Positions 7,849 through 16,539 of a DNA stretch of 64,000 bases are shown here, piece by piece (the first letter of the stretch is position 1; each line of letters starts with the position of its first letter). Origin of the DNA: JALZCH01 sp036387135 (GTDB taxonomy: Bacteria; Acidobacteriota; Blastocatellia; Pyrinomonadales; Pyrinomonadaceae); NCBI GenBank assembly GCA_036387135.1, contig DASVUH010000040.1, positions 7,320 to 71,319 of the forward strand. Direction: 5' to 3'. A program made the translations under genes and the position numbers. Below the pieces are notes generated by a model, which saw only the letters and a program-made list of their open reading frames with translations, ran no database searches and was not told the DNA's origin.

Positions 7849-9186
7849 ATGAAGTTTTCTTTTTATAAAATAACGCTATTTATTTTTACACTAGTTTTCG
7901 CCGCCGCGCTTGCAGCTTGCAGCGGTTCGCGGGCGGAATCGAACAAAACCGCGAATGCGAACAACGCGCAGCCGACCGTCGTTAATGTCACGACTGCGCC
8001 GGCTGTTTTGCGCGAGCTGCCGCAGTTTTTTGAAGCGACGGGAAATCTAGCTAGCGATCAACAGACTGACGTAGCACCGACAATCGGCGGAAAAGTCGTG
8101 GCGGTCAATTTCGATGTCGGCGGTTACGTTAATCGCGGCGATGTGTTAGTCAAGTTGGATGACCGCGACGCGCGGATTCGGCTTGAACAAGCCCAGGCGC
8201 AATACGCTCAGGCTCAATCGCAAGTCAATTCTGCTCGCGCAGGCGTTGAACAGGCTCAGGCAAACGTCCGCCAGGTTCGCGCCCAATTGGGGCTTGGCGA
8301 GAACCAAACTTTTAACGTCAATAACGTCGCCGAAGTCGGCGCGGCGCGGACGGCGCTCGAATTGGCGGAAAAACAGCTTGTTCGTTTTGAACGTCTGATC
8401 GAAACCGGCGACGTTTCGCGCTCGCAGTTCGACCAGCAAAAAGCGCAGCGCGACACGGCTCGCTCGCAATACGAAGCGGCTTTGAACGGCGCAAATCAGC
8501 GTTTCGCCGCGATTCGCACCGCACAAGCGCAAGTTGATACGGCGCAAGCGCAAGTCGGAGCAGCGCAACGAGCCGCAGAAGCCGCCCAAACGCAAATCGC
8601 TTCGGCGCAAAAAGCGATTACCGACACGACGATTTATTCGCCGATTAGCGGAACAATTCAGGAGCGCAACGCCGATGCGGGCGAATTTATCGCCACGAGC
8701 GGCAAAATTGCAACGATTGTCCGCACTAATCCTTTACGGATGAGAATTGACGTTCCCGAACAATCAATCGGACAGGCTCGCGTCGGGCAATCAATTTCGC
8801 TGACAACGAGCGCGTACCCGGATCGTCAGTTTGCCGGAACGATTGTCAGAATCGTGCCGGGCTTGAATCCGACTTCGCGGACGATGACCGCCGAGGCGGA
8901 AGTCAACAACATTGACGGGCTGTTGAAACCCGGACAGTTCGCGAGCGTTAAAATCCTGCTGCCAGAAGCGCGCCGCGCCGTGATGGTTCCGACTTCAGCG
9001 GTGCGTCAGGAAGGCACGACCGCCCGCGTTTATGTCGTCAAAGACGGACGCGCGCAGGAAAGAATCGTCACGCTCGGCGAAGTCGAAAGCGAAATGGTCG
9101 AAGTCAAAAACGGCATCGCGCCGGACGAAAGAGTCGCAACAAGCAATCTCGAACAAATTTACGACGGAGTTCAAGTCGTACAGTAG
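7849..9186 (+). CDS. RND efflux membrane-fusion (periplasmic adaptor) lipoprotein
   Basis: 445 residues starting at ATG 7849; an upstream in-frame extension would overlap the TetR gene. The N-terminus is a lipoprotein signal with lipobox LAAC (C24). Domain order is the HlyD/AcrA type: barrel-sandwich half (about 60-105, with GGKVVAVNFDVGGYVNRGD), a long Ala/Gln-rich alpha-helical hairpin (about 108-255), second lipoyl half (with SPISGTIQERNADAGEFI), beta-barrel, and membrane-proximal domain. It bridges the inner-membrane pump and an outer-membrane channel. No TolC-type gene lies in this operon. Confidence 0.93.
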   Translation: MKFSFYKITLFIFTLVFAAALAACSGSRAESNKTANANNAQPTVVNVTTAPAVLRELPQFFEATGNLASDQQTDVAPTIGGKVVAVNFDVGGYVNRGDVLVKLDDRDARIRLEQAQAQYAQAQSQVNSARAGVEQAQANVRQVRAQLGLGENQTFNVNNVAEVGAARTALELAEKQLVRFERLIETGDVSRSQFDQQKAQRDTARSQYEAALNGANQRFAAIRTAQAQVDTAQAQVGAAQRAAEAAQTQIASAQKAITDTTIYSPISGTIQERNADAGEFIATSGKIATIVRTNPLRMRIDVPEQSIGQARVGQSISLTTSAYPDRQFAGTIVRIVPGLNPTSRTMTAEAEVNNIDGLLKPGQFASVKILLPEARRAVMVPTSAVRQEGTTARVYVVKDGRAQERIVTLGEVESEMVEVKNGIAPDERVATSNLEQIYDGVQVVQ

Positions 9187-9257
9187 TTCCAAGTTCCAAG
9201 TTCAAGGTTCAAAGTTATTCTTTCCAGCCTTGAATTTGGAACTTTGAAACTTGAACT
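9185..9257. repeat. Heptanucleotide-period repeat, facing arms
   Basis: Left array of 7-mers of the type AGTTCCA/AGTTCAA (9185-9216) and right array of the complementary type (CCTTGAA, TTTGGAA, CTTTGAA, ACTTGAA; 9228-9257), forming an imperfect long hairpin. It fills the gap between the adaptor gene and the four-helix-bundle ORF. A third array of the same family lies beyond that ORF at 9654-9687. Confidence 0.8.
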
Positions 9258-9263
9258 AAGTTA

Positions 9264-9653
9264 ATGGCAAGAATTGAAAAGTTTGAAGACATTGATTCTT
9301 GGAAAGCTGCGCGTGAAGCGACGAAATTGGTTTATAGCGTTAGTTCATTGGGAATGTTCGCTAAGGATTTTGCTTTGTGCAATCAGATTCGCCGAGCCGC
9401 AGTTTCCATTCTTTCAAACATTGCCGAAGGCTTTGAACGTGACGGAAACAAGGAATTCTTACAATTTCTTGCGATTGCGAAAGGTTCGTGCGGAGAGGTT
9501 CGCGCGCAGCTTTACGTGGCATTAGACCAAAAATATATTGATGAGAAACAATTTGCTGAAATCTCAGACAAGCTTGCGGAAACCAGCCGTTTGATTTCCG
9601 GTTTTATGAAGTATCTTCAGCAATCCGAGTTGCGAGGAAACAAATTCAAATAA
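9264..9653 (+). CDS. Four-helix bundle protein (23S rRNA intervening-sequence family)
   Basis: 129 residues, all helical, with FEDIDSWKAAREATKLVY near the start and the family motif QIRRAAVSILSNIAEGFER (about 48-66), then LGxAxGSCGEVRAQLYVAL-like residues. These small bundles were first seen encoded in intervening sequences of 23S rRNA genes but are also common as free ORFs. Their function is unknown. Its position inside an efflux operon, with the same heptanucleotide repeat family on both sides, suggests it arrived as an insert with those repeats. Confidence 0.88.
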   Translation: MARIEKFEDIDSWKAAREATKLVYSVSSLGMFAKDFALCNQIRRAAVSILSNIAEGFERDGNKEFLQFLAIAKGSCGEVRAQLYVALDQKYIDEKQFAEISDKLAETSRLISGFMKYLQQSELRGNKFK

Positions 9654-9687
9654 CCTTGAACTTTGAACCTTGAACTTTGAACTTTTG
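9654..9687. repeat. Heptanucleotide-period repeat, second array
   Basis: CCTTGAA, CTTTGAA, CCTTGAA, CTTTGAA in perfect 7-bp register, starting at the stop codon of the four-helix ORF and ending just before the RND start at 9692. It could pair with the left array at 9185-9216, looping out the ORF. Confidence 0.75.
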
Positions 9688-9691
9688 AGTT

Positions 9692-12600
9692 ATGCAGTGG
9701 TTAGCAGAAATTTGTGTTAAGCGCCCGGTTTTCGCCACGATGCTGGTTTTATCGCTCGTGACGGTCGGGACATTTTCGTTTTTCTCTCTCGGCGTTGATC
9801 TTTTTCCGAAGATTGACTTTCCGACGATTACCATAACGGTCATTAATCCGGGCGCGTCGCCGCAGGAAATCGAAACCGAAATTACCGAGAAAGTCGAAGA
9901 AGCCGTCAACACGGTGAGCGGAATTGACGAATTGCGCTCGACCTCGATTGAAGGTATCTCGCAGGTTTTCGTCCAGTTCGTGCTCGAAAAAGACGTGAAC
10001 GTCGCCGCGCAGGAAGTCGAAAACCGCGTGCAGACCGTAATTCCCAACCTGCCGGAAACCGCCGAGCAGCCGACCGTGCAAAAGCTCGATACGGATGCCG
10101 CGCCGGTTTTGAGAATCGTCGTTTCCGCGCCGACTTCTTTGCGAGATGTCACGCAAGTCGCTGAAAATAAAATTAAAGAGCGGATCGAATCAATCGCCGG
10201 AGTCGGACAGATAACGATTATCGGAGGGCGCGAGCGACAAATCAACGTCTGGGTTGACCCCGATAAAATGCGCTCGTACAGCATCACGCCGGGGGAAGTA
10301 ACTAATGCGTTAAAAATCCAAAACGCAGAATTTCCGAGCGGTCGTCTTGATGAAGGCGCGAAAGAAACCGCCGTTCGCACGGTCGGCAAAATCAAAAACC
10401 CGGAAGAATTTGCGAACGTCGTCGTCGCCACGCGCGGCAATTATCAAGTCAAAGTTAAGGATTTGGGCTATGTCGAAGACGGCGCGGAAGAAGTCCGCAC
10501 GGAAGCTCGTTTGAACGGTCAGCCTGCCGTAACGTTGATCGTCTCGAAACAATCGGGACAAAACACGGTCGCCGTCGCGCACGGAATCAAGGAAAGATTA
10601 AAGGAAATCGAGCCGACGCTGCCGAAAAACTATCAAATGCGGATTGTCGGCGACAACTCGATTTTTATCGAAGCCAGCTTGCACGCCATCGAAGAACACC
10701 TGGTCGTCGGCGGTTTTTTGGCGGCGATTGTCGTGTTTCTGTTTTTGTGGAGCATCCGCCCGACGTTTATTGCGGCTCTCGCAATTCCGACTTCGATCAT
10801 CTCGACTTTTGCGTTGATGAAAGTGATGGGCTACACGCTCAACTCGATCACAATGCTTTCGTTGACGTTGATGGTCGGAATCGTGATTGACGACGCGATT
10901 GTCGTGCTGGAAAACATTTTCCGTTATATCGAAGAAAAGGGAATGTCGCCGTTTCAGGCGGCAATCGAAGGCACGCGCGAAATCGGTCTCGCGGTTCTGG
11001 CAACTACGCTCAGCTTGATGGCGGTTTTCGTCCCAATCGGATTTATGAGCGGAATTGTCGGACGCTTTATGTCGTCGTTCGGTTTGACGGCGGCATTCGC
11101 CGTCGGCGTTTCGCTGATCGTTTCGTTCACTTTAACTCCGATGCTCGCCGCGCGTTTGCTCAAACCGCATAAAATAAAAGAGAAGTCGAAAATCGATGAC
11201 GACGACACGATTGAAAACAGCGAGGAACGAGCGGCGAACGAAAAACACGATTCAAAAGAAACAGGTTTTTACCGCTATATTGACAACACTTACACTTGGC
11301 TTTTGAGATTTTCGATGTCACATCGCTGGGTAATCATCGGGCTATGCGTACTGGTTTTCTTGAGCATCATTCCGCTGTTTATGTTCGTCGGCAAAAACTT
11401 TTTGCCTTCCGACGATCAATCGCAGTTTGAAATTTCGATTCGCGCGCCCGAAGGCAACAGTTTATCCGCAACCAGCGCGTTGTTTGAACGCATCGCGGCG
11501 GACGTTCGCAAAATGGAAGGCGTGACCGACACTTTAGTGACGGTCGGCGGCGGGCAGCAGCAAATCGTCAACAGCGGCTCGGTTTACGTCAAGCTGTCGG
11601 ACATCGGCGAACGTTCTTTGTCGCAGGAAGGAATAATGGTCAAAGCGCGCGAGCTTTTAAAAAATTATCCTTCCGAGCTGCGAACCAGCGTCCAGCCGGT
11701 AGCGGCGTTTTCGGGCGGCGGTTTTCGCAACGCAAACGTGCAGTATTTGATTGCCGGACCGGACTTGAAACAACTCGAAATATATTCGGCGAAGCTGCTC
11801 GAAAAAATGAAAACGATTCCCGACGCGGTTGACGTTGACTCGACTTTGATCAGCGGCAAACCGGAGCTTCAATTGACGGTTGACCGCGACACGGCGGCTG
11901 ATCTGGGCGTCCGTGTCGGCGATGTTTCGCAGGCTTTGAACACGCTTGTCGCCGGACAGGAAGCGACGAATTTTAACGAAGGGACGGATCAATACGAGGT
12001 GCGCGTTCGCGCTCTTAATAATTATCGCGCGGATGTCGAAGGTTTAAAACGGATGATTGTACCCTCGACAAAAGTCGGCTGGGTGACGCTCGACCGCGTA
12101 GTGAAAGTGTCTGAAGGAACGGGACCGAGCGCGGTTGATCGTCTCAACCGCCAGCGACAGGTCACGCTTTTGGCAAACACCAAACCGGGCGGCTCGGCGG
12201 CAAATATTCAAACGGCAATTAATCAGGCTGTTAAAGAATTGAGCCTGCCCGCCGGTTACACGACCGGCTACGTCGGGCAATCGAAGGAAATGAGCAAAGC
12301 GGGATTTTATTTTCTCGTCGCCATCGTTCTTTCGTTCGTCTTTATGTACATCGTGCTGGCGGCGCAGTTTGAATCGTTTATTCACCCGATCACGATTTTG
12401 CTGACGCTGCCGCTTTCGATTCCGTTCGGAATTTTGAGCTTGCTGATTGCGGGACAAACCGTCAATATCTTTTCCGGTCTCGGATTGCTGCTCTTGTTCG
12501 GCGTGGTCAAGAAAAATGCGATTTTGCAGATTGACCATACAAACGGTTTGCGGCAAAAAGGAATGGAACGCTACGATGCGATTATTCAGGCAAACCGCGA

Positions 12601-12895
12601 CCGTTTGCGTCCGATTTTAATGACGACAATCGCGCTTGTTGCAGGTATGATTCCGCTCGTCGTTTCGACCGGCGCGGGCGCTGGAACAAACCGTTCAATC
12701 GGCGTTCTCGTCGTGGGCGGTCAATCGCTCTGTTTGCTTTTAACATTGCTGGCTGTTCCGGTTTTTTATTCGATTTTCGACGATCTCGCAACCAGCCCGG
12801 TTTACGGTCGTGTTTCCCGATTTTTCGGCGGAATGTTCGGCGGTTTGCGGCGGCGTGTTGCCGGTGCGACAAGCGCGTTTTTCAGCACGAAATAA
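9692..12895 (+). CDS. RND multidrug efflux permease (HAE1 type)
   Basis: 1067 residues, normal for the AcrB/HAE1 family. It starts WLAEICVKRPVFATM, the usual first transmembrane segment. FFSLGVDLFPKIDFPTITI opens the periplasmic domain. GIVIDDAIVVLENIFRYIEE (about 395-414) is the TM4 region with the proton-relay aspartates. A second internal half repeats the fold (from about 550, and LLLFGVVKKNAILQIDH near 935). It is an inner-membrane proton-driven pump for amphiphilic compounds. No strong Shine-Dalgarno is seen ahead of the ATG because the gap is occupied by repeats. Confidence 0.95.
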   Translation: MQWLAEICVKRPVFATMLVLSLVTVGTFSFFSLGVDLFPKIDFPTITITVINPGASPQEIETEITEKVEEAVNTVSGIDELRSTSIEGISQVFVQFVLEKDVNVAAQEVENRVQTVIPNLPETAEQPTVQKLDTDAAPVLRIVVSAPTSLRDVTQVAENKIKERIESIAGVGQITIIGGRERQINVWVDPDKMRSYSITPGEVTNALKIQNAEFPSGRLDEGAKETAVRTVGKIKNPEEFANVVVATRGNYQVKVKDLGYVEDGAEEVRTEARLNGQPAVTLIVSKQSGQNTVAVAHGIKERLKEIEPTLPKNYQMRIVGDNSIFIEASLHAIEEHLVVGGFLAAIVVFLFLWSIRPTFIAALAIPTSIISTFALMKVMGYTLNSITMLSLTLMVGIVIDDAIVVLENIFRYIEEKGMSPFQAAIEGTREIGLAVLATTLSLMAVFVPIGFMSGIVGRFMSSFGLTAAFAVGVSLIVSFTLTPMLAARLLKPHKIKEKSKIDDDDTIENSEERAANEKHDSKETGFYRYIDNTYTWLLRFSMSHRWVIIGLCVLVFLSIIPLFMFVGKNFLPSDDQSQFEISIRAPEGNSLSATSALFERIAADVRKMEGVTDTLVTVGGGQQQIVNSGSVYVKLSDIGERSLSQEGIMVKARELLKNYPSELRTSVQPVAAFSGGGFRNANVQYLIAGPDLKQLEIYSAKLLEKMKTIPDAVDVDSTLISGKPELQLTVDRDTAADLGVRVGDVSQALNTLVAGQEATNFNEGTDQYEVRVRALNNYRADVEGLKRMIVPSTKVGWVTLDRVVKVSEGTGPSAVDRLNRQRQVTLLANTKPGGSAANIQTAINQAVKELSLPAGYTTGYVGQSKEMSKAGFYFLVAIVLSFVFMYIVLAAQFESFIHPITILLTLPLSIPFGILSLLIAGQTVNIFSGLGLLLLFGVVKKNAILQIDHTNGLRQKGMERYDAIIQANRDRLRPILMTTIALVAGMIPLVVSTGAGAGTNRSIGVLVVGGQSLCLLLTLLAVPVFYSIFDDLATSPVYGRVSRFFGGMFGGLRRRVAGATSAFFSTK

Positions 12896-12918
12896 ATCGT
12901 TTTTAAAACTGATTTGAC

Positions 12919-12983
12919 CGTTTAGAGGCGGTCTTCGACCGCCATTGCCATTCAACACGGCGGTCGAAGACCGCCTCTAAACG
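12919..12983. repeat. Nested perfect palindrome (25-bp arms)
   Basis: Arms 12919-12943 and 12959-12983 are exact reverse complements around a 15-nt spacer. Each arm contains its own small palindrome (GGCGGTC-TTC-GACCGCC), so either one large cruciform or two small hairpins can form. It lies between the RND gene and an FAD monooxygenase, ending 5 nt ahead of the latter's ribosome binding site. It lacks a T-run, so it is more like a REP-type element than a simple terminator. Confidence 0.75.
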
Positions 12984-12998
12984 CTTTTGGAGGAAATT

Positions 12999-14561
12999 AT
13001 GGAAACGGATGTAATTATCATCGGCGCGGGACCAACCGGACTTTCTTTGGCTTGTCAGCTTTTCAGATACGGAATTGATTTCGTTATTCTCGATAAAAAC
13101 GACGGAATTTCGCGATATTCCAAAGCAATCGGTGTTCAGGCGCGGACGCTTGAGATTTATGAACAGATCGGTTTGGCTGATGATTTAACCGCAATCGGTG
13201 CTAAAGCCGAAAAAGCGCAGCTTGTCGAAGGCGGTGAAGTGCGCGGGAAAATCGAATTATCGGAAATCGGACAAGGTTTAAGCCCGTATCCTTTTCTGCT
13301 TCTGGTCGAGCAAAACAAACACGAAGAGTTTCTCTTAAATTACTTAAAAACCAACGGCAAAGACGTTCTCTGGCAAGCCGAGCTGTTAAGCTTTTCGCAG
13401 GACGAAAACGGCGTTACGGCAAATATAAAGACCGGCAACGGTGAGATAAAAACAATTCGCGCGAAATATCTCGTCGGCTGCGACGGCGCAAAAAGTCCTG
13501 TACGTTACGGTTTGGATTTAACTTTTGAAGGCAGCACTTTTGACCGGCTGTTTTACGTCGCCGATGTCCAGATTAATTGGAATTTCAGCCACGATTCGCT
13601 TTACGTTTGTCTGGCGCAAAGCACAATCACCGCGTTTTTTCCGCTGCCCGGCGAAAATCGTTTTCGCATCGTCGGCACTTTTCCCGAAAACGAAGAGAGG
13701 CGCGAAGGCGAGATTTTATATGAAGAAATCGAACGCCAAATCGCCGCAGACACAAAATTAAATCTCGACATTCACGACGTAAACTGGTTTTCGGTTTATC
13801 GCGTCCACTCGCGCCGCGTTAATAAATTTTCCGAAGGCAGATGCTTTCTCGCCGGAGACTCTGCTCACATTCACACACCGGCGGGCGCGCAGGGAATGAA
13901 TACGGGAATTCAGGACGGCTACAATCTCGCCTGGAAATTAGCGCAGGTTTTGCGCGGCAAAGGCGACCCGAAAATTTTGGATTCTTATAACGAAGAACGG
14001 CTCGAAAACGCCAAAAATCTGCTCGAAACCACCGACCGCATTTTTGAATTCGGTGCCAGCCCCGAAACATTCACGTCATATATTCGCACGCATATTTTTC
14101 CGTACATCGCCAATTTTGCGTTAAATTTCGGCGCAGTGAAAAATTTTATTTTCCCGCTCATTTCGCAAATCGGAATCAACTACCGCCACAGCTCTTTGAG
14201 CGATCATTTTGAAGACGCGAATTTTAAAATCAAATCAGGCGACCGGATGCCTTATTTTTTGATTGAAGGCACGAGCATTTACGATTGTTTAAAAGCTCCG
14301 AAATTTCACTTGCTAACGTTTTCCGACGGACAAACGGATTCTCAAATCTTACGTCAACAAATTGAAAATGAATTTGCCGACTTGTTCGATTACAACGTTT
14401 TTCCGCTTTACCCGCGAATTGCCGAAATTTTTGATGCAAACAAAACTTTTACGGTTCTGCTTCGCCCGGATAATTACATCGCGACTATTTTTGCAGGCAC
14501 GGAAAACGACCGAATAAAGGCATATTTTAATTCGCTTTCGAGAGCGAAGATTTTTGTTTAA
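12999..14561 (+). CDS. FAD-dependent aromatic-ring hydroxylase-type monooxygenase (PheA/TfdB family)
   Basis: 520 residues from ATG 12999, which GGAGGAA at 12989-12995 selects over a TTG in the same frame upstream. It has the dinucleotide-binding GAGPTGLSLACQL at the N-terminus, the DG motif in GCDGAKSPVR (about 160), and the GD motif GDSAHIHTPAGAQGMNTGIQD (about 288-308). It closes with a short thioredoxin-like C-terminal domain, as in phenol hydroxylase relatives. It would hydroxylate an aromatic or polyketide substrate with NAD(P)H and oxygen. The substrate cannot be told from the context. Confidence 0.88.
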   Translation: METDVIIIGAGPTGLSLACQLFRYGIDFVILDKNDGISRYSKAIGVQARTLEIYEQIGLADDLTAIGAKAEKAQLVEGGEVRGKIELSEIGQGLSPYPFLLLVEQNKHEEFLLNYLKTNGKDVLWQAELLSFSQDENGVTANIKTGNGEIKTIRAKYLVGCDGAKSPVRYGLDLTFEGSTFDRLFYVADVQINWNFSHDSLYVCLAQSTITAFFPLPGENRFRIVGTFPENEERREGEILYEEIERQIAADTKLNLDIHDVNWFSVYRVHSRRVNKFSEGRCFLAGDSAHIHTPAGAQGMNTGIQDGYNLAWKLAQVLRGKGDPKILDSYNEERLENAKNLLETTDRIFEFGASPETFTSYIRTHIFPYIANFALNFGAVKNFIFPLISQIGINYRHSSLSDHFEDANFKIKSGDRMPYFLIEGTSIYDCLKAPKFHLLTFSDGQTDSQILRQQIENEFADLFDYNVFPLYPRIAEIFDANKTFTVLLRPDNYIATIFAGTENDRIKAYFNSLSRAKIFV

Positions 14562-14575
14562 AAGCAATTCTGTAG

Positions 14576-14609
14576 CTGGGAGCGCGGATGTCCACATCCG
14601 CGCTCCCAG
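14576..14609. repeat. Perfect palindrome, 16-bp arms
   Basis: CTGGGAGCGCGGATGT (14576-14591) and its exact complement (14594-14609) with only two bases between. It lies between the FAD monooxygenase and a small membrane gene and resembles REP-type palindromic units. It has no T-run on the plus strand. Confidence 0.75.
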
Positions 14610-14650
14610 TTATTTAACAATCTTGCCCTGTTACTTGATATGATTTCTTG

Positions 14651-14908
14651 ATGCAATACGCCTGGTACGATTTCGTCGGCACAATCGGCACGGCTCTCAT
14701 TATCCTTACTTACATTTTGCTGCAAACCGAGCGAATCAAAAGCAACAGTCTGATTTATTCCCTGCTTAACGCCGCCGGTGCGGCGACGATTATCGTTTCA
14801 CTGCTTTTCAGTTTTAATTTTTCAGCTTTTATGGTCGAATTTTTCTGGCTTTTGATTAGTCTGTTCGGAATTGTTAAATTCTTTTTGCAAAAGTCGGACG
14901 CTCAGTAG
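14651..14908 (+). CDS. Small membrane protein, CBU_0592 family
   Basis: 85 residues from ATG 14651. Three hydrophobic helices are visible (about 5-25, 38-55 and 60-80) with YDFVGTIGTALIILTYILLQ and NSLIYSLLNAAGAATIIVSL, the pattern of the CBU_0592-like inner-membrane family of unknown function. The stop codon is 8 nt from the E1-alpha start, so it is probably the first gene of that operon. Confidence 0.65.
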   Translation: MQYAWYDFVGTIGTALIILTYILLQTERIKSNSLIYSLLNAAGAATIIVSLLFSFNFSAFMVEFFWLLISLFGIVKFFLQKSDAQ

Positions 14909-14916
14909 AATTGAAG

Positions 14917-16014
14917 ATGGCAAAATCAAGCACCAAAACAATCACGACAAAATCCAAATCAAACAATCAAAACGGCAGCAGCAAACCGCTTTCCTGCACA
15001 ACAGAAACCACTCTCACGCGCGAGCAAATGCTCGAAATGTATCGCTTCGTAAAAATGACCAGAATGTTTGACGAGATAACCGTCAGACTAAAACGTCAGG
15101 CAAAGCTGACGGGCGGAGTTTTTACGAGTTTAGGGCAAGAGGCAACCGCAGTCGGAACGGCTTTTGCGCTTTCGGAGCAGGATTTTATTGCGCCTTTAAT
15201 CCGCGACATCGGCGCGTGTTTCGTCAAAGGCATTTTGCCGCAGACGATTTTCGCGCAATATCTCGGCAAAGCAAACGCGCCGTCGCGCGCTACCGACGTG
15301 CAGTTTCATTTTGCCGATTTGGAAAAAGGCTTTATCGGTCCGATTTCGCATCTCGGCGATATGATTCCGGTGATGACGGGTGTCTTGCTCGCGGCTCGAA
15401 TGAAACGAGAAAATCGCGTTGCGGTCGCTTATATCGGCGAAGGCGCAAGCTCGACCGGCGCTTTTCACGAAGGCGTCAATTTCGCCGCCGTACAAAAATT
15501 GCCGTTGATTACAATCATCGAAAACAACGGCTACGCTTATTCGACGCCGACGCGGAATCAATGCGCCGCCGCGCAGTTTGTTGACAAAGCCGTCGGTTAC
15601 GGCATTTTGGGTTTGTCGGTTGACGGAAACGACATTATCGCCTGCTACGAAACGATGAAACGGGCGGTCGAACACGCGCGCGGCGGTAACGGCTCGGTTT
15701 TAATCGAAGCGCACACTTATCGCCGCAAAGGTCACGCCGAACACGATAATCAGTCCTACGTTCCGGCGGGCGAAATCGAGCGCTGGGCGACGACAAATGA
15801 TCCGATTGATCGCTACGAAAGATTTTTGACGACTGAAAAGATCGCTTCGGATGAAGATTTAAAGAAAACCGTCGCCGAAGTTTCCGAATATCTCGAAGCG
15901 GAATTAGCCGTTGCCGAAAGCGCGCCGATGCCGGACCCGGTTTCGGCGGCTTACGATGTTTTCGATAATTCGGTTGTTTCTCCGGCATTTAAAAGAAAAG
16001 TTCTGGAGAAATAA
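14917..16014 (+). CDS. 2-oxoacid dehydrogenase E1 component, alpha subunit
   Basis: 365 residues from ATG 14917. The thiamin-diphosphate motif is GEGASSTGAFHEGVNFAAV...ENNGYAYSTPT (roughly 170-210). YRRKGHAEHD (about 270) matches the phosphorylation-loop region of E1-alpha. Together with the E1-beta at 16532-17530 it forms the alpha2beta2 E1 enzyme that decarboxylates pyruvate or a branched-chain 2-oxoacid and acylates the lipoyl E2. Which substrate cannot be decided here, since no E2 or E3 gene is nearby. The N-terminal 30 residues are a Ser/Thr/Asn/Lys-rich extension. Confidence 0.9.
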   Translation: MAKSSTKTITTKSKSNNQNGSSKPLSCTTETTLTREQMLEMYRFVKMTRMFDEITVRLKRQAKLTGGVFTSLGQEATAVGTAFALSEQDFIAPLIRDIGACFVKGILPQTIFAQYLGKANAPSRATDVQFHFADLEKGFIGPISHLGDMIPVMTGVLLAARMKRENRVAVAYIGEGASSTGAFHEGVNFAAVQKLPLITIIENNGYAYSTPTRNQCAAAQFVDKAVGYGILGLSVDGNDIIACYETMKRAVEHARGGNGSVLIEAHTYRRKGHAEHDNQSYVPAGEIERWATTNDPIDRYERFLTTEKIASDEDLKKTVAEVSEYLEAELAVAESAPMPDPVSAAYDVFDNSVVSPAFKRKVLEK

Positions 16015-16017
16015 ACG

Positions 16018-16539
16018 ATGAAATGGCTGCTCGAAAATTCGCGCTATTTATCCGTTATCGGCATTCTTTCGCTGCTTCTGGGCGCGCTGGCGGCGCTCGT
16101 GCAGGGCGCTTACAAACTTTATAGAACAATCGAGAATGCGTTTTACGAAGACCCGAAAGGCGATTCGACGCTCGTCGCGCTGTTCGGCTGTCTGGATAAT
16201 TTTCTCGTGGCAACGGCTTTGATAGTGATTTCCGTCAGCCTTTACGAATTATTTATCGGCAGGCTGGAAGTGCCGGATTGGATGCTCGTCCGCAATCTCG
16301 AAGAACTCAAAGCGAAATTCAGCTACGTCGTGATTCCGGTGATGGCGGTCAAATTCGTCCAAAATGTGCTGGAATCGAAAAACGCGCTCAAAACGCTTTA
16401 TTACGGCGCGGGCGTCGCCCTCGTCATCGCGTCGCTGACTGCTTTTAATTACGTCAGCGAAAAAGAACGCGAAGCCGAATACGAGCGCCACCCGGAAGAA
16501 GAGGAAACGCGAGCCGCAGATTTGAAAAGCCATGATTAA
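16018..16539 (+). CDS. YqhA-family (UPF0114-like) membrane protein
   Basis: 173 residues with three to four transmembrane helices (about 12-32, 55-75, 100-118, 125-145). LLENSRYLSVIGILSLLLGALAALVQ and the 'NFLVATALIVISVSLYELF' region resemble the YqhA family. It has a charged C-terminal tail. It starts 3 nt after E1-alpha and overlaps E1-beta by 8 nt, so it is translated with both. Its link to the dehydrogenase is unknown. Confidence 0.7.
   Translation: MKWLLENSRYLSVIGILSLLLGALAALVQGAYKLYRTIENAFYEDPKGDSTLVALFGCLDNFLVATALIVISVSLYELFIGRLEVPDWMLVRNLEELKAKFSYVVIPVMAVKFVQNVLESKNALKTLYYGAGVALVIASLTAFNYVSEKEREAEYERHPEEEETRAADLKSHD

Noticed and set aside
9646..10440. 264-codon open frame on the minus strand opposite the RND pump gene
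   Set aside because: It is antisense to the conserved pump N-terminus, is rich in Ser/Thr/Ile/Cys as expected from the reverse frame, and shows no domain. It is a shadow of the real gene.
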